Source: Irineochytrium annulatum (Eukaryota; Chytridiomycota; Chytridiomycetes; Chytridiales; Chytridiaceae). From it: a DNA stretch of 64,000 nucleotides. The notes below the pieces were generated by a model. That model saw only the letters and a program-made list of their open reading frames with translations, did no database searches and had not been told where the DNA came from. The stretch is taken from positions 1 through 64,000 of the forward strand of contig JADGJL010000006.1 of assembly GCA_027600665.1 (NCBI GenBank), read 5' to 3'. Shown piece by piece: positions 26,459 through 36,734 of this stretch. A program made the translations under genes and the position numbers. How positions within the stretch are numbered: position 1 is the stretch's first letter; each line of letters begins with the position of its first letter.

Positions 26459-28531
26459 ATGGTGAATGTATTCATGTTATTTGCAAAAGCGAGGCAACGC
26501 TTGACCAACATGTCTTTTCGGTTCAAATTGCCAATGATGATCAGTATTCTGGTCTGCATCGTACTGGCCGTGACGGCTGTGCTGTGTTACAAAGTGGCAG
26601 AAGAGATCACACTGGACAAAAGCAAGGATGAGATCCAGTCAACTTCTGACCGGATTGGAGCAGGTTTATTTACTTCACTAAGTCTGGAGGAGCAGTCCGC
26701 GTTTCTAATTACAACACATCGGACCTTCCAAGATTTGCTGGAGATTCGAGATACAGCAGGACAGAGTGATGACGCGTTTTTTTCGGAAAATAGCGAACTG
26801 GTGAACAAGGCCAATGGCATATTGGCAGACAGCCTGACAGGAATGGAGGGCAGTAGCGTTCTAATTCTCCTGGATCGGGAAGGCGTTGTGGTTGCAGCAA
26901 ACAATCCCGAAGTGGTCGGCGGGGAACGTGCCACACGCACGTATTTTCAGCAGGCACTTCAAGGGAAAAACTATGTCAGCGAAGGTGTGATCTCCGAATC
27001 TCTGGGAACGCTGGGGACCGTCTTTGCAATGCCGATCTACGGTGATAACAAGGAAGTGAAAGGCGTGCTTGCGACGACTGCCTCGACCTCATTTTTCGTC
27101 AACCAGTTACAGAACGTCAAGATTAACGAAGAAGGAAAAGTTATTATACTGGATCGTTTAGGTCTGGTTATTTTTAATTCAGCAGATGAGAAAATGATTG
27201 GTCAGAAGATGGATTCCTCTGAGTATCAGTCGCTGATTGATCTGCCTGCCAATGAGCAGTTGCAACAAGGGGAGGCGAGCACGGAGGAAAAAGTGGTGTT
27301 CTACTCCAAAATTCCGAAGTCTGATTGGACTGTCATTGTGGAGGATACGTATGAAGATGTGAAGAAGCCGCTGACAGGTATGGCGAATCAAATGTACATT
27401 GTTCTGTTCAGTGCTATTGTGGTGTCGATCATTGCAGGCATCCTGATCTCGCAACTGGTAACCAGACCGATTAGCCGAATTACACTGTTGTTCAAACAGT
27501 TGGCCGGCGGAGACCTGACTGTTCAGGCACAAGGCAAATATACCGGAGAGTTCAAAGAACTGGCAGACAGCTTTAACACGATGGCCGAAGGGAACAAACA
27601 GCTGATCTCCAGCATGAACCATTCCATCGGCATCCTGAATACAAGTACGACGGAGCTAGAAAATTCCACTCAGCAAACCTCGACCACGATTGCTGAAACA
27701 ACAACAACAGCATTTGAGATTTCACGAGCTATGGAGTCCCAGGCGAACGATACGGAAGCCATAGTGGACAAATTCATGAATGTTGGTAACAAGATTGAGA
27801 ACGTAAATGAGATGTCGCAGTCCGTTATGCTCAAGGCAGATGAAATTACGGATGCATTCAAAAATAATCATGAAGTTATCGATGCGCTCATTGCGGTGAA
27901 CGGACAGAACGAGATTGAAGTTGGCAACATCTCCAAAATTACAGTGCAACTCGCTGAAAGCTCCTCGGGCATTCACCAGATCACAGGTACCATTACCGAA
28001 ATTGCGAATCAGACGAAATTACTTGCGCTGAATGCTTCCATTGAGGCTGCAAGAGCGGGTGAGCAAGGGCGTGGCTTCGCCGTGGTTGCTTCCGAGATTC
28101 GCAAGCTGGCAGAGCAGACGACAGCGCAATCGGAGGATATCAATCGAATTGTCATGCAGACCATTAATCACGTGGAACAGAATAACCGAAGTGTTCAGGC
28201 CATTGAGGAGATTGCGGAACAGCATAAGAGCAGTGTAAGCCAGACCAAGGAGACATTCAATTTCGTCACCCAGAATATGAATGAGATGATGAGCCAGGTC
28301 CAGGCCATTGCCACGGAGATCCAATCCATTGAACGTGATAAGGATGACGTCATTGGAGCTGCACAGAATCTGTCCGCTTCCGGGGAAGAGGTATCCGCGT
28401 CTGTGGAAGAAGTCACTGCGACGATGCAGGAGCAGTCCGGTATGACAGAACATCTGGCAGAGATGGTGCAGAGAATTGATGGACTGACCAAACAACTTGC
28501 CGAAGAATCATCCCGCTTTAAAATAAAGTAG
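26459..28531 (+). CDS. Methyl-accepting chemotaxis protein with extracellular Cache sensor
   Basis: 690 residues. A short cytosolic start, TM1 near residues 22-45, an extracellular region (about 45-295) of dCache type including [14 protein letters not shown]2 ([16 protein letters not shown]), then HAMP ([20 protein letters not shown]). Then comes a long signalling coiled coil with the conserved hairpin tip ([20 protein letters not shown]) and ending [17 protein letters not shown]. It binds a small ligand outside the cell and controls CheA. ATG at 26459 fits a GAGGATGG site. A cre-like site lies upstream. Confidence 0.95.
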   Translation: MVNVFMLFAKARQRLTNMSFRFKLPMMISILVCIVLAVTAVLCYKVAEEITLDKSKDEIQSTSDRIGAGLFTSLSLEEQSAFLITTHRTFQDLLEIRDTAGQSDDAFFSENSELVNKANGILADSLTGMEGSSVLILLDREGVVVAANNPEVVGGERATRTYFQQALQGKNYVSEGVISESLGTLGTVFAMPIYGDNKEVKGVLATTASTSFFVNQLQNVKINEEGKVIILDRLGLVIFNSADEKMIGQKMDSSEYQSLIDLPANEQLQQGEASTEEKVVFYSKIPKSDWTVIVEDTYEDVKKPLTGMANQMYIVLFSAIVVSIIAGILISQLVTRPISRITLLFKQLAGGDLTVQAQGKYTGEFKELADSFNTMAEGNKQLISSMNHSIGILNTSTTELENSTQQTSTTIAETTTTAFEISRAMESQANDTEAIVDKFMNVGNKIENVNEMSQSVMLKADEITDAFKNNHEVIDALIAVNGQNEIEVGNISKITVQLAESSSGIHQITGTITEIANQTKLLALNASIEAARAGEQGRGFAVVASEIRKLAEQTTAQSEDINRIVMQTINHVEQNNRSVQAIEEIAEQHKSSVSQTKETFNFVTQNMNEMMSQVQAIATEIQSIERDKDDVIGAAQNLSASGEEVSASVEEVTATMQEQSGMTEHLAEMVQRIDGLTKQLAEESSRFKIK

Positions 28532-28620
28532 CATAGTAGCCTGCGTAGTGAGAAGCAGTATAGCTAGTCTGTGAGACACAGCGTAGAATTTCTTCAGTTT
28601 ACACAGTTAAATGAATACGA

Positions 28621-28657
28621 AAGAAACCCGTTTCTCATAAGAGAACTGGGTTTCTCC
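28621..28657 (+). terminator. Terminator after the chemoreceptor gene
   Basis: AGAAACCCGTTTCTC pairs with GAGAACTGGGTTTCT; short T run. Confidence 0.75.
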
Positions 28658-28667
28658 GACAATGTGA

Positions 28668-28702
28668 GCATCTGTACCTATCGTAGGGTACAGGTGCTTT
28701 TG
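28668..28702. terminator. Second hairpin in the convergent gap
   Basis: AGCATCTGTACC with GGTACAGGTGCT (one G-T), followed by TTTTG. It could also serve the ridA-like gene on the other strand. Confidence 0.55.
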
Positions 28703-28713
28703 TGTGTGATGCG

Positions 28714-29100
28714 CTACTCTCCTCGAACGGATGGTGCATATGCTAGCACTTCCATCTCAATTAAATAAGGGCCTAACCCACTGAATACGGTCATGCGGGC
28801 GGGATAGGGCTGCTTAATCATTCGCGCATAGACTTCGTTGTATGCGGGCTGATCCTCCACTCGTGCCAGATGAGTCGTTACCTTCACGATATGATCCAGT
28901 GTAAGTCCGGCTTCTTGCAGGATCACTTCAATATTACGAATACATTGCTCAGTCTGCTCCTTAATACCGCCGATAGGCTCAAGGGTCTGTGGATCAACGC
29001 CTACCTGACCTGCAACGTAGACCATATCTCCTGCACGGACAGCGTGGGAGAAAGGAAGTGGGAACTTGGGTGCTGTACTCGCATGTATGATGGTAGACAT
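28714..29100 (-). CDS. RidA family (YjgF/YER057c/UK114) deaminase
   Basis: 128 residues from ATG 29100 (AAAGGA about 11 nt upstream). RidA motifs: FSHAVRAGDMVYVAGQVGVDP, then QCIRNIEVILQEAG, VKVTTHLA, and the C-terminal YPARMTVFSGLG with the Arg that binds the carboxylate of enamine/imine substrates. First downstream gene after the amidase cluster; in amidase/ureide gene sets RidA-like proteins clear reactive imines. Confidence 0.85.
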   Translation of the reverse strand: MSTIIHASTAPKFPLPFSHAVRAGDMVYVAGQVGVDPQTLEPIGGIKEQTEQCIRNIEVILQEAGLTLDHIVKVTTHLARVEDQPAYNEVYARMIKQPYPARMTVFSGLGPYLIEMEVLAYAPSVRGE

Positions 29101-29119
29101 AGAAGTTATCATTCCTTTC

Positions 29120-30496
29120 TTAGTGAGGGTGTATATTGGTTGTTAACTGATGCCAGTTTGTAGCCTGCTGATATTGATGGGCGATGCACAACAAGCGGTC
29201 TTCTCGCATGAGTGGACCAGCAAGCTGCATGCCGATTGGTAGTTGCTTCCCTAAGGAAGTATCAAATCCGATGGGAACGGTAATGGAAGGTAGTCCTGTA
29301 TTAGTAAAAGGCCCGTTGAAAATCGGACTACCGGTCTTGTAGCCATAGGGGGCCACATACGGCGTTGATGGAGTCAATAACACATCTACTTCATCGAAAA
29401 GCATCATCATCTCGCTGCGGAATATCGTTCGAATGCGCTGTGCCTGCAAATAATCAACAGCACTCGTTTGGAAGCCGAGTTCAAGTTGCTCCCGCATCGT
29501 GTGACCGTAGCGATCGGAGGCTTCCGCGAAGCGTTCCTGATGGAAGGCAGCAGCTTCTGCCCGCATAACCGTACGATGAGCAGCAATGGTCTCTTCCATA
29601 TACGAAGGCAGATCAACTTTCTTCCATTGCATGCCCAGCTTCTCAAGTACAGCGAGTGCCGACTCTACCGCTAACAAGATCGCCGGTTCATCGGTCTGGA
29701 AGAAGTTGCTTGGTAGCCCGATCACCATTCCTGAAACAGGATGCTCAAGAGCGCTTGTTAAGTCTGGCTTGCCGTGAGGCAGTGTGAAGGAGTCCATCTC
29801 ATCCTGCCCGGCCATCGCTTCCAGAACGATTGCGTTATCTTGTGCGGATCGAGTGAAGGCGCCAATATGATCCAGGCTCCAACTTGCTGTGATGACACCG
29901 TTACGGCTAACCCTGCCGTAAGTCGGCTTCATACAGGTTAAGCCGTTGTATGCTGCGGGTCTGAGCAGAGATCCAAAGGTCTGCGTTCCGAGTGTGAAGG
30001 AGGCCATGCCAGCCGCTACAGCAGCGGCAGAGCCTGAACTGGAACCGCCTGGGGTGTGCGCCAGATTCCACGGGTTGCGTGTTGGGGGTTCTCCTCCCTG
30101 AAAGGCGTATTCCGTGGTTGTTGTCTTGCCGAGCAGGATAGCGCCCGCAGCCTGCAACTTATCAATGACAGTAGCATTCGTCTCTGGTATGAAGTCAGGG
30201 TAGGTACTAGATCCGGCCGAGGTGCGTATGCCAGCGGTATGGATAATGTCTTTCGCTCCGTAGGGAATGCCATGCAGAGGGCCGAGATATTCGCCATTCA
30301 TCAGCTTGCGCTCAGACTCTCTTGCGGCCTGCAAAGCCTGTTCGGCGGTGACCGTAACGAAGGCTTGCACAGCAGGCTCTACGTGCTCAATGCGAGTCAA
30401 ATAGGACTCTGTAAGCTCAACAGGAGATATCGTCTTGTTTTTAATCCATGTTGCAGCTTCCATAATCGTCAGCTCGTTCAGTGGTTTCGTAATCAT
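29120..30496 (-). CDS. Amidase-signature amidohydrolase (AtzE/GatA-like)
   Basis: 458 residues. Amidase signature: Lys in PYGAKDIIHTAG, then TPGGSSSGSAAAVAAGM carrying the catalytic Ser and cis-Ser, in the expected spacing. Overlaps the small gene upstream by 4 nt (ATGA), so the two are translated together. Likely hydrolyses an amide from a nitrogen-rich substrate taken up by the ABC system upstream. Confidence 0.85.
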   Translation of the reverse strand: MITKPLNELTIMEAATWIKNKTISPVELTESYLTRIEHVEPAVQAFVTVTAEQALQAARESERKLMNGEYLGPLHGIPYGAKDIIHTAGIRTSAGSSTYPDFIPETNATVIDKLQAAGAILLGKTTTTEYAFQGGEPPTRNPWNLAHTPGGSSSGSAAAVAAGMASFTLGTQTFGSLLRPAAYNGLTCMKPTYGRVSRNGVITASWSLDHIGAFTRSAQDNAIVLEAMAGQDEMDSFTLPHGKPDLTSALEHPVSGMVIGLPSNFFQTDEPAILLAVESALAVLEKLGMQWKKVDLPSYMEETIAAHRTVMRAEAAAFHQERFAEASDRYGHTMREQLELGFQTSAVDYLQAQRIRTIFRSEMMMLFDEVDVLLTPSTPYVAPYGYKTGSPIFNGPFTNTGLPSITVPIGFDTSLGKQLPIGMQLAGPLMREDRLLCIAHQYQQATNWHQLTTNIHPH

Positions 30497-30678
30497 CGCA
30501 GAGGCACCCTCCTATGCGGCGCATTGGGGCCGACTTCTTCTGGCAACTTGAAACCTCGAATCAGTTCCAAGTCGGCTGTAAATAGAGCAAGCTCCTCACT
30601 CGTAATAACTCCGTTCGTGTATTTCGCACTTTCCGTACGGCGGTGTGTGAGATAGTCGTCCTGTTTCAGAGTAATCAC
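30493..30678 (-). CDS. Small partner of the amidase (AtzG/GatC-like)
   Basis: 61 residues. It contains a short helix ELALFTADLELIRGFKLPEEVGPNA that resembles the C-terminal part of DUF4089/GatC-type small subunits that bind amidases. It overlaps the amidase start by 4 nt. The assignment is based on size, position and weak similarity only. Confidence 0.5.
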   Translation of the reverse strand: MITLKQDDYLTHRRTESAKYTNGVITSEELALFTADLELIRGFKLPEEVGPNAPHRRVPLR

Positions 30679-30689
30679 CCTTTCTCTCT

Positions 30690-31718
30690 CTATTTGGTGA
30701 AGCTTGAATCGATAATGTCCTCGTAAGCGAGGTCTTCCTTCAGATTGCCGATGAAGCGCTGCATATCGATTGCAGTGTTAAAAGCTGATTCGTTGATGAG
30801 CCCCTCAGCAGGGTATACCTTGCTGTCAATCATACGTTGTACGGCTTGTTCCACGACTTCTTTGTCCAGATTGGGGAACTCTTTTACAGCGACTGCTTTG
30901 GCACCATCAGGATTGGTTTGAATATAGTCCAGGGCTTGCTCGATAGAGGTGACGAAGCGCTGGGTGAGATCAGGATTCTCCTCAATGAAGCTTGCGGTTG
31001 TATTCATCGTTGCAAAGGCGAAGTCAGGATAATCTTTCGTGAAATCATGGACAATGTGTAGCCCCTCAGCAACGCCTTGATCCAGTTGGGGTTCGTAAAC
31101 GATAGCAATATCGGCTTTGCCGGCTAATACAGCACCAAGTTCGGAGCCATTCTGAACCTCGGTGATCGTCACATCTTTGTCGATATCGATGTTATTGTCG
31201 GCGAAAAGCTTCCGCAGTAAACTGTTGGAGCTTGTAGGTGCCAAACCTACAACAATGGTTTTACCTTTGAAATCCGCTGTTGTGTCCACCGTTACTCCTT
31301 CTCGTGCAACCGCCCATACAGGAGCACTGCCGGACAGAAGGACCAATGAGCGAGCATCTCCACCCTTGGCATTCGCGAATGCGACATGCTCAGGACCGTG
31401 GAAGGAGAATGCAGACTCGCCTGAGATGACCGATGACAATGCTGTTGGTCCACTTCCGGCAGCACGGATGGAGGATAGCTCAATGCGATTCTCCTCTAAG
31501 AATCCTTGGTTATTCGCTACATAGAGCGGAAGGTAGAGCAAATTGTGATACACCTCGGACACCATGATTTTATCCACCTTCGCAGTATCTTGCCCCTCAT
31601 TACTGGATGCACCACCGCCACTTGCAGGTGTTGCGGCATTGCTTCCGCATGCGCTGAGCAGTGTGGTCAAGATCATCGTCATCGTTGCCAGAATAGCTAT
31701 CTTTTTGAATGTACGCAT
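30690..31718 (-). CDS. ABC transporter substrate-binding lipoprotein (NMT1/SsuA-like)
   Basis: 342 residues with a signal peptide ending LSACGSN (Cys near residue 24), so a lipoprotein outside the membrane. SsuA/NMT1 periplasmic-fold pattern: VYHNLLYLPLYVANNQGFLEE, then FHGPEHVAFANA, then FKGKTIVVGLAPTSSNSLL. Same operon as the permease and ATPase upstream. Relatives bind sulfonates, pyrimidines or nitrogenous small molecules. Confidence 0.85.
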   Translation of the reverse strand: MRTFKKIAILATMTMILTTLLSACGSNAATPASGGGASSNEGQDTAKVDKIMVSEVYHNLLYLPLYVANNQGFLEENRIELSSIRAAGSGPTALSSVISGESAFSFHGPEHVAFANAKGGDARSLVLLSGSAPVWAVAREGVTVDTTADFKGKTIVVGLAPTSSNSLLRKLFADNNIDIDKDVTITEVQNGSELGAVLAGKADIAIVYEPQLDQGVAEGLHIVHDFTKDYPDFAFATMNTTASFIEENPDLTQRFVTSIEQALDYIQTNPDGAKAVAVKEFPNLDKEVVEQAVQRMIDSKVYPAEGLINESAFNTAIDMQRFIGNLKEDLAYEDIIDSSFTK

Positions 31719-31771
31719 TAGTCACCAGGCCCCTTTAATGGTTGTAGTTAAGTTAGTCGTTGCGGGTCAGT

Positions 31772-32638
31772 TTAGACAGATGTGGTTTTGCTGCTGGTCT
31801 TGTTGTCGTTCCATGGAAGAAGTCGGGACTCGATATAACCGACACAGGTGTAGAGTAGCATGGCGACCAGCATAAGCATGAACACGCCAACCCATACGGC
31901 CGGAAGGTTGAACAGGTTGCCTTCGACGAATACCATGTGTCCGAGTCCTTTGTCAGAAGAGATGAATTCTCCACCTACGACAGACACCAATGCCAAACCG
32001 ATATTGATCCGGAAGGCCGAGATGATCCATGGCAGAGAGGAAGGAACGATAATTTTGCGGAAAATCTGTGATTTCTTCGCACCGAAGGATTTCATCAGAT
32101 TAATCTGGGATTCGTCGATTTGATGCGTCGCTTGGTAGGCGGATAATAGCGCTACGATAAACGTTGCGACAGAGGCAAGAGCAATCTTGGAGAAGATGCC
32201 TGAACCGAACCAGATGATAATCATGGGAGCGAGTGCGATCTTCGGAATACCGTTCATCGCTACAATGAACGGATCGAGCACACGGGCAACGGACTTGGAA
32301 TACCACATGAGTAATCCTGCCAACGAGCCGATTAAGCTCCCTGCTACGAAACCGATAACAGTGGCATTCACCGTTGCAAAAGCGTCTGTAAGCAGTTGCC
32401 CTGAGCTGGCCATCGTGATGGCGGCATCAAGAATGGCGCTTGGTGATCCCATGAGGAATCCGTTAACCAGTTTCAGACGAACGGCGGATTCCCAGATCAC
32501 CAGGATGACCGCTACAATAATGAACCGCCACAGCATCGTTATGAGCCATTCTTTGGAGAAGGTGGACTGTCTGCGTTTGCTCTTCACAACTCCAGCAGGC
32601 TTTCCGGCAAGGGTAATTTCAGGTGATGTGCTCTTCAT
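31772..32638 (-). CDS. ABC transporter permease (SsuC/TauC-like)
   Basis: 288 residues, about six membrane segments, with the EAA loop MKSFGAKKSQIFRKIIVPSS near residues 190-210. Overlaps the ATPase stop by 1 nt (ATGA-type). The start has strong neighbouring context within the operon. Confidence 0.85.
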   Translation of the reverse strand: MKSTSPEITLAGKPAGVVKSKRRQSTFSKEWLITMLWRFIIVAVILVIWESAVRLKLVNGFLMGSPSAILDAAITMASSGQLLTDAFATVNATVIGFVAGSLIGSLAGLLMWYSKSVARVLDPFIVAMNGIPKIALAPMIIIWFGSGIFSKIALASVATFIVALLSAYQATHQIDESQINLMKSFGAKKSQIFRKIIVPSSLPWIISAFRINIGLALVSVVGGEFISSDKGLGHMVFVEGNLFNLPAVWVGVFMLMLVAMLLYTCVGYIESRLLPWNDNKTSSKTTSV

Positions 32639-33414
32639 TAGCTGATCCTCCCCATTTGGATATCAAGCTCTGCCCAGATCGATTCAAAATACTGTTTAAA
32701 CTTCTGGTCGGAGCGGGCTTTCAGTGCTGAACCGTATTGCGAGGCGAGACCAATCTCATACACCTGCTTCACGGTCGTTGGTCGTTTGCTCATGACAGCA
32801 ATGCGGTCGGAGATGGCGATGGCTTCCTCAATGTCATGCGTGATAAGCACGCCTGTCTTGCCCTCGGATTTCAGGATAGACAAGATCTCATCTTCCAGAA
32901 TGAGTCGGGTCTGATAATCAAGTGCGGAGAAGGGTTCGTCCAGTAATATAATATCGGGCTGGGTAACGAGGGTACGTATGAGGGCTACACGTTGGCGCAT
33001 ACCGCCTGATAGTGTGGAGGGATAGGCTTCTGCGAATGAAGCTAGGCCATAACGATCCAGATAATCCATGGCAATATCGCCGCGATCTTTTTTGGACATG
33101 CCCTTCACTTCCAAACCTAGCGTGACATTGTCCAAGATGCTTCTCCAAGGCAGCAGCAGATCCTTTTGCATCATATAGCCGACATGCCCGGTGGTCTGAT
33201 CAATCTCTTCGCCACAGACGATAACCTTGCCATTCGTTGGTTTAAGCAGACCCGCGATAATATTGAAGATCGTACTCTTGCCACATCCGCTCGGTCCCAC
33301 GATACTGAAGAACTCCTGCTTCTTGATTTGCATCGAAACCTCAGCGAGTACTTGAATATCTTCGCCGGTTGCACTGACAAATGATTTGGATACGCCTTGT
33401 ATCTGTATAGCCAT
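32638..33414 (-). CDS. ABC transporter ATP-binding protein (SsuB-like)
   Basis: 258 residues from ATG 33414 (AAAGGGG upstream). Walker A GPSGCGKST, signature LSGGMRQRVAL, Walker B IILLDEPFSALD, His-loop LITHDI. With the permease and lipoprotein it forms an uptake system of the nitrate/sulfonate/taurine type. Genes downstream encode an amidase and RidA, so a nitrogenous amide is the likely cargo. Confidence 0.9.
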   Translation of the reverse strand: MAIQIQGVSKSFVSATGEDIQVLAEVSMQIKKQEFFSIVGPSGCGKSTIFNIIAGLLKPTNGKVIVCGEEIDQTTGHVGYMMQKDLLLPWRSILDNVTLGLEVKGMSKKDRGDIAMDYLDRYGLASFAEAYPSTLSGGMRQRVALIRTLVTQPDIILLDEPFSALDYQTRLILEDEILSILKSEGKTGVLITHDIEEAIAISDRIAVMSKRPTTVKQVYEIGLASQYGSALKARSDQKFKQYFESIWAELDIQMGRIS

Positions 33415-33611
33415 GATAGGTAGCCCCTTTCCTACAGCCTGATGGTTGTTCGGTTCTTGATGTGAATTGATGTTAATTAACGTGACATTCATGAATATAT
33501 TCCTAATCATATAGACTGTGGGTTCTGTTGTCATTAGTTACTTTGAACATAAAAATACAATTAAATCAGTTAAAATGAACAATTGAAGATTGGATATGAA
33601 AAGAAAAACAA

Positions 33612-33642
33612 AAGAACGTGTCATTATATATGACACGTTCTA
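33612..33642 (-). terminator. Terminator of the PucR gene
   Basis: AGAACGTGTCAT pairs with ATGACACGTTCT around TATAT, then T-rich on the reverse strand. Confidence 0.85.
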
Positions 33643-33645
33643 GGT

Positions 33646-35322
33646 TCAAGACGTATGATTAACTTCACTGGGAGGTGAATTAAGCTTCAGAAGGGACTCA
33701 AGTGCAAAGGCAAGTCGGAAGCGAAGGCTCTCCATCGGGTCCTTGATGTTTCTGCCGGTTAGTTTCTCGCATTTTTCCAACCGATAGATCACTGTATTGC
33801 GATGTACAAACAGCTCTTTCGCTGTATCGACGATCTGGCAATGGTTCTCATAGAAAGAGGACAAGGTCTTCATAAGTTCGCTGCGCTCGTTTGGATCTCG
33901 GCCTTCGAAGGGTTTAAAGGTTTCTTGATGGAACTGCAACATTTCATCGTGGGGAATCATACGCAGCAGGCGACTTATATCCATCGTCTGATAGGAATGG
34001 GCGAAGCGGGTCTTTCGCATCTGATAGCCGGATTGAAGCGCCTTGACTGCTTCCTTATAGGAGAGTCCGATATCCAATACATTCGTATAGGGATTGCCTA
34101 TTCCGAAGGATAAGCTGAGCTGCGACTCCGTATACAGATTGCTTGCGATTCGCTCAAGTTGCTGAGTAACGGTGTGTTCGTCCCAAGACGATTCGTTCAA
34201 AAAGACGAGTATACCGAACTGGTCGTTTTTGGTGAACATGACGAAGGAGATATCCAGTCTGGCGAACTCCTGCTTAATCAACTCGTAATTAGCGTCTCGT
34301 TCCGAGATGAACCGCTCTTCGGAGGGAGCAGCGTTCTGTTTAGGTATGCCTGCTAAGGATTCATCCTTTTTGGCAATGATGAGAACAGAGCTCCCTTGGG
34401 CTTGCAGCCCATATTTCTTGCCGCGATGCAGCGCTTCTTGTTCCGAACGAATGAAGCCTTGAATGAGATCGGAGAAATATTCATTTTTGTAACGGCGGGA
34501 GCGTTCCTTGACGGCTTGCTTCTTGGTTAACTCCAGACCGATTACATTGACGGCTTGCTCCAGTGCCAGAGTGGAGAGTTTCGAACTTGCGGAACTGTCG
34601 TATCGTGCGATCAAATAGCCCTCGTGCCGATCCGTGAAGATGGGATGGAACTCGGCATGTCGATATTTCTCAGCGGTAAGCAGACAGATTGAGATTGTGG
34701 TATGGAAGGAAGCGTGCTCATCTATAAATGTCAGTAAGGGTGCGGCGAGAGAGTGGTCATCCATCTGTTCTGCATAATGGGAGCTTGCTGTAATCTGTTT
34801 CTTCGAACCAAGCAGAAGAACGGGTGAAGAGAGCAATTGAGACAACGTATCTACGATGTTGGGTATACCTTTTCCCTGCATAATCATCGTGGAAAATTGT
34901 TTGTGAATAGATAAGGCGTAGTGAAGCTCATGGGTTTTGTTCTGAAGGATGGCGCTAATCGATTGTTGAAATATTTCACCGAGTGTATTGTCGATCTCCG
35001 ACAGCTCGATAATTGGGAAGCCCAACCTGTCGGCTGTTTCAAGCAGTTGCGGAGATAATTCAAGAGAGAAGCGCTGTGTCTTGACCGCAAGCGCTGCACA
35101 ACCGATCGCATGCATATCGGTAATGAATCCAAGATGAGCATCGGGGCGGTCTTTCAGAATATAACCGTTGGTCAGCAGCATATCTCCGGGTTTCAGGAAT
35201 TGTACAATATCTGGGGCATCCATAATATTAATCGATTGCACCAAACGATCTAGGCCACGATGTCCGGCAATTACCTTTGCTTTGGAGAGAATGGGGATAG
35301 TCAATAACTGTTGCAGATCCAT
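33646..35322 (-). CDS. PucR family transcriptional regulator
   Basis: 558 residues from ATG 35322; a TTG two codons upstream is too close to the GAGTGG site. N-terminal PucR domain (LLTIPILSKAKVIAGHRGLDR, GDMLLTNGYIL), a middle GGDEF-like/CdaR region (FGILVFLNES, LSLSFGIGNPYTN), and a C-terminal HTH_30 (LSSFYENHCQIVDTAKELFVHRNTVIYRLEK). Controls purine/ureide or amino-nitrogen genes; it lies just upstream of the transporter/amidase set and is a probable activator of it. Confidence 0.9.
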   Translation of the reverse strand: MDLQQLLTIPILSKAKVIAGHRGLDRLVQSINIMDAPDIVQFLKPGDMLLTNGYILKDRPDAHLGFITDMHAIGCAALAVKTQRFSLELSPQLLETADRLGFPIIELSEIDNTLGEIFQQSISAILQNKTHELHYALSIHKQFSTMIMQGKGIPNIVDTLSQLLSSPVLLLGSKKQITASSHYAEQMDDHSLAAPLLTFIDEHASFHTTISICLLTAEKYRHAEFHPIFTDRHEGYLIARYDSSASSKLSTLALEQAVNVIGLELTKKQAVKERSRRYKNEYFSDLIQGFIRSEQEALHRGKKYGLQAQGSSVLIIAKKDESLAGIPKQNAAPSEERFISERDANYELIKQEFARLDISFVMFTKNDQFGILVFLNESSWDEHTVTQQLERIASNLYTESQLSLSFGIGNPYTNVLDIGLSYKEAVKALQSGYQMRKTRFAHSYQTMDISRLLRMIPHDEMLQFHQETFKPFEGRDPNERSELMKTLSSFYENHCQIVDTAKELFVHRNTVIYRLEKCEKLTGRNIKDPMESLRFRLAFALESLLKLNSPPSEVNHTS

Positions 35323-35689
35323 CTTCAACCCACTCGCTTTCGTTATTATATGTTATAAAATCTAACATTAAGTGAGGTGGGCGTAAAGAAAAGTTTGGAT
35401 AAAGAGGCTAAATGATATTGATTTTTTAGGCAGATTGTACAAAATGCTGAGGTGGATTAGGTGTGTTTCTATTAAAATGCGTGAGGTAAAGTTATATAAG
35501 ATAAGGAGGATCAGCAGTTGCCTGATTCGGTGATCATCGAATGATGTCGATAGCTTTCGGAAATCCAATGCAAACAAATTTCTCATAAATATAAAAACTT
35601 TCCAATAATTCAATGCGTTATACTAAATAGATATAAAGAAAATTTGATACCTATTAACAATTCTATCACTAAAAAGGAGTTCTCGATCC
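35323..35689. other. Intergenic region, no feature recognised
   Basis: About 370 bp of AT-rich DNA between divergent genes. I find no ORF or hairpin I would defend. It must hold the PucR promoter and that of the secreted protein. Confidence 0.5.
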
Positions 35690-36166
35690 ATGAAAGGAAA
35701 AGGATTAGTATCGCTTCTACTTGCCAGTGTTGTTGCTAGTTCTATTTTAGTTGCATCGACTACAACTGCGGAAAGAGTCATAGCCCAAACTCCGATGGAA
35801 GCCGCAACTGAGTACTTTGATGCTTACATTGCTAAGGATGTAGAGGGGATGATGTTCTATCCTAAAGATACAAATTATTTGGATGAGAAGAGTCGTGAAG
35901 AAGGATATGTAAAGGACTTGAAGACCAATCCAACTACAGGGTATGAGATTGTGGAGAGCAAACAAATCAATACGGATGAAGTTCAACTTTATGTCGTTCA
36001 AAAGTATGCAGGACAAGACTATGAACAGTCACCGCCACTCCCATATAAAATTTTCAAAAGCGGAAATGGATGGAAGGTTTTAGTAGAGCCACTAGAAATC
36101 AATACATGGACAGGTGAAGTCACGAAAGGTACACCGATTCACGCTATGCAGTATACAGATCATTAG
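35690..36166 (+). CDS. Secreted protein, NTF2-like fold possible
   Basis: 158 residues with a signal peptide (MKGKGLVSLLLASVVASSIL...TTTA). The mature part, with MEAATEYFDAYIAKDVEGMMFY and EVQLYVVQKYAG, resembles cone-shaped NTF2/DUF4878-type secreted proteins, but no motif is definite. ATG after AAAAAGGAG. Followed by another small secreted protein. Confidence 0.6.
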   Translation: MKGKGLVSLLLASVVASSILVASTTTAERVIAQTPMEAATEYFDAYIAKDVEGMMFYPKDTNYLDEKSREEGYVKDLKTNPTTGYEIVESKQINTDEVQLYVVQKYAGQDYEQSPPLPYKIFKSGNGWKVLVEPLEINTWTGEVTKGTPIHAMQYTDH

Positions 36167-36268
36167 TTGTTGTACCTGTCTTCTACCAAACATAGGCCCA
36201 CTTGAACTAGAAGGCAATGGATATATGAATGCATACTATAGAAACGATTGAGGAGTGAGTGACATCCA

Positions 36269-36607
36269 ATGAAAAAATTATTGGTTAGTACGGCATCGAT
36301 AATGACTGTTTCGGCAGTGACTGCTTTAAGTATGTATGCGAGTAATTTTTATGATGATGCTACAGCGGATAACCCAAACTATCCAGATTTTGGTCCAGCA
36401 GTAACATTATCAGAAGAGGAAATAAATAGAGCTTTAGAAAATGTCAGTGGTATAACGACTTCTTTTGGAACATTTGAAAGGGTAACCGAGAAAGATCCCT
36501 ACATTACCGAGAAGGAGACGGTTGATAACTTAGATCATTTAACGGCCGATACCAAACAAATTTTTTCTCATGGTAATTATTTTGTGAAAAGCGAATCAGA
36601 GGAATAA
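36269..36607 (+). CDS. Small secreted protein, unknown
   Basis: 112 residues, signal peptide MKKLLVSTASIMTVSAVTALS. Acidic mature part of about 85 residues, not recognised. GAGGAGTGAGTG site. Confidence 0.55.
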   Translation: MKKLLVSTASIMTVSAVTALSMYASNFYDDATADNPNYPDFGPAVTLSEEEINRALENVSGITTSFGTFERVTEKDPYITEKETVDNLDHLTADTKQIFSHGNYFVKSESEE

Positions 36608-36645
36608 ATTTGTCATAAAAGGAAGTTAAGAAAGGCGGTGTAAAA

Positions 36646-36720
36646 ATGCCAGCTACTTGGACATTTAGTGCAAATAGGACAAGAGACATTCTCTCTTATA
36701 AGAAAATAATCTTATACTAG
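36646..36720 (+). CDS. Possible 24-residue small protein
   Basis: ATG 36646 after AAAGGCGGTG, ending TAG 36718-36720. No similarity known. May be a leader or a chance ORF. Confidence 0.25.
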   Translation: MPATWTFSANRTRDILSYKKIILY

Positions 36721-36734
36721 GAGATGTTCATACT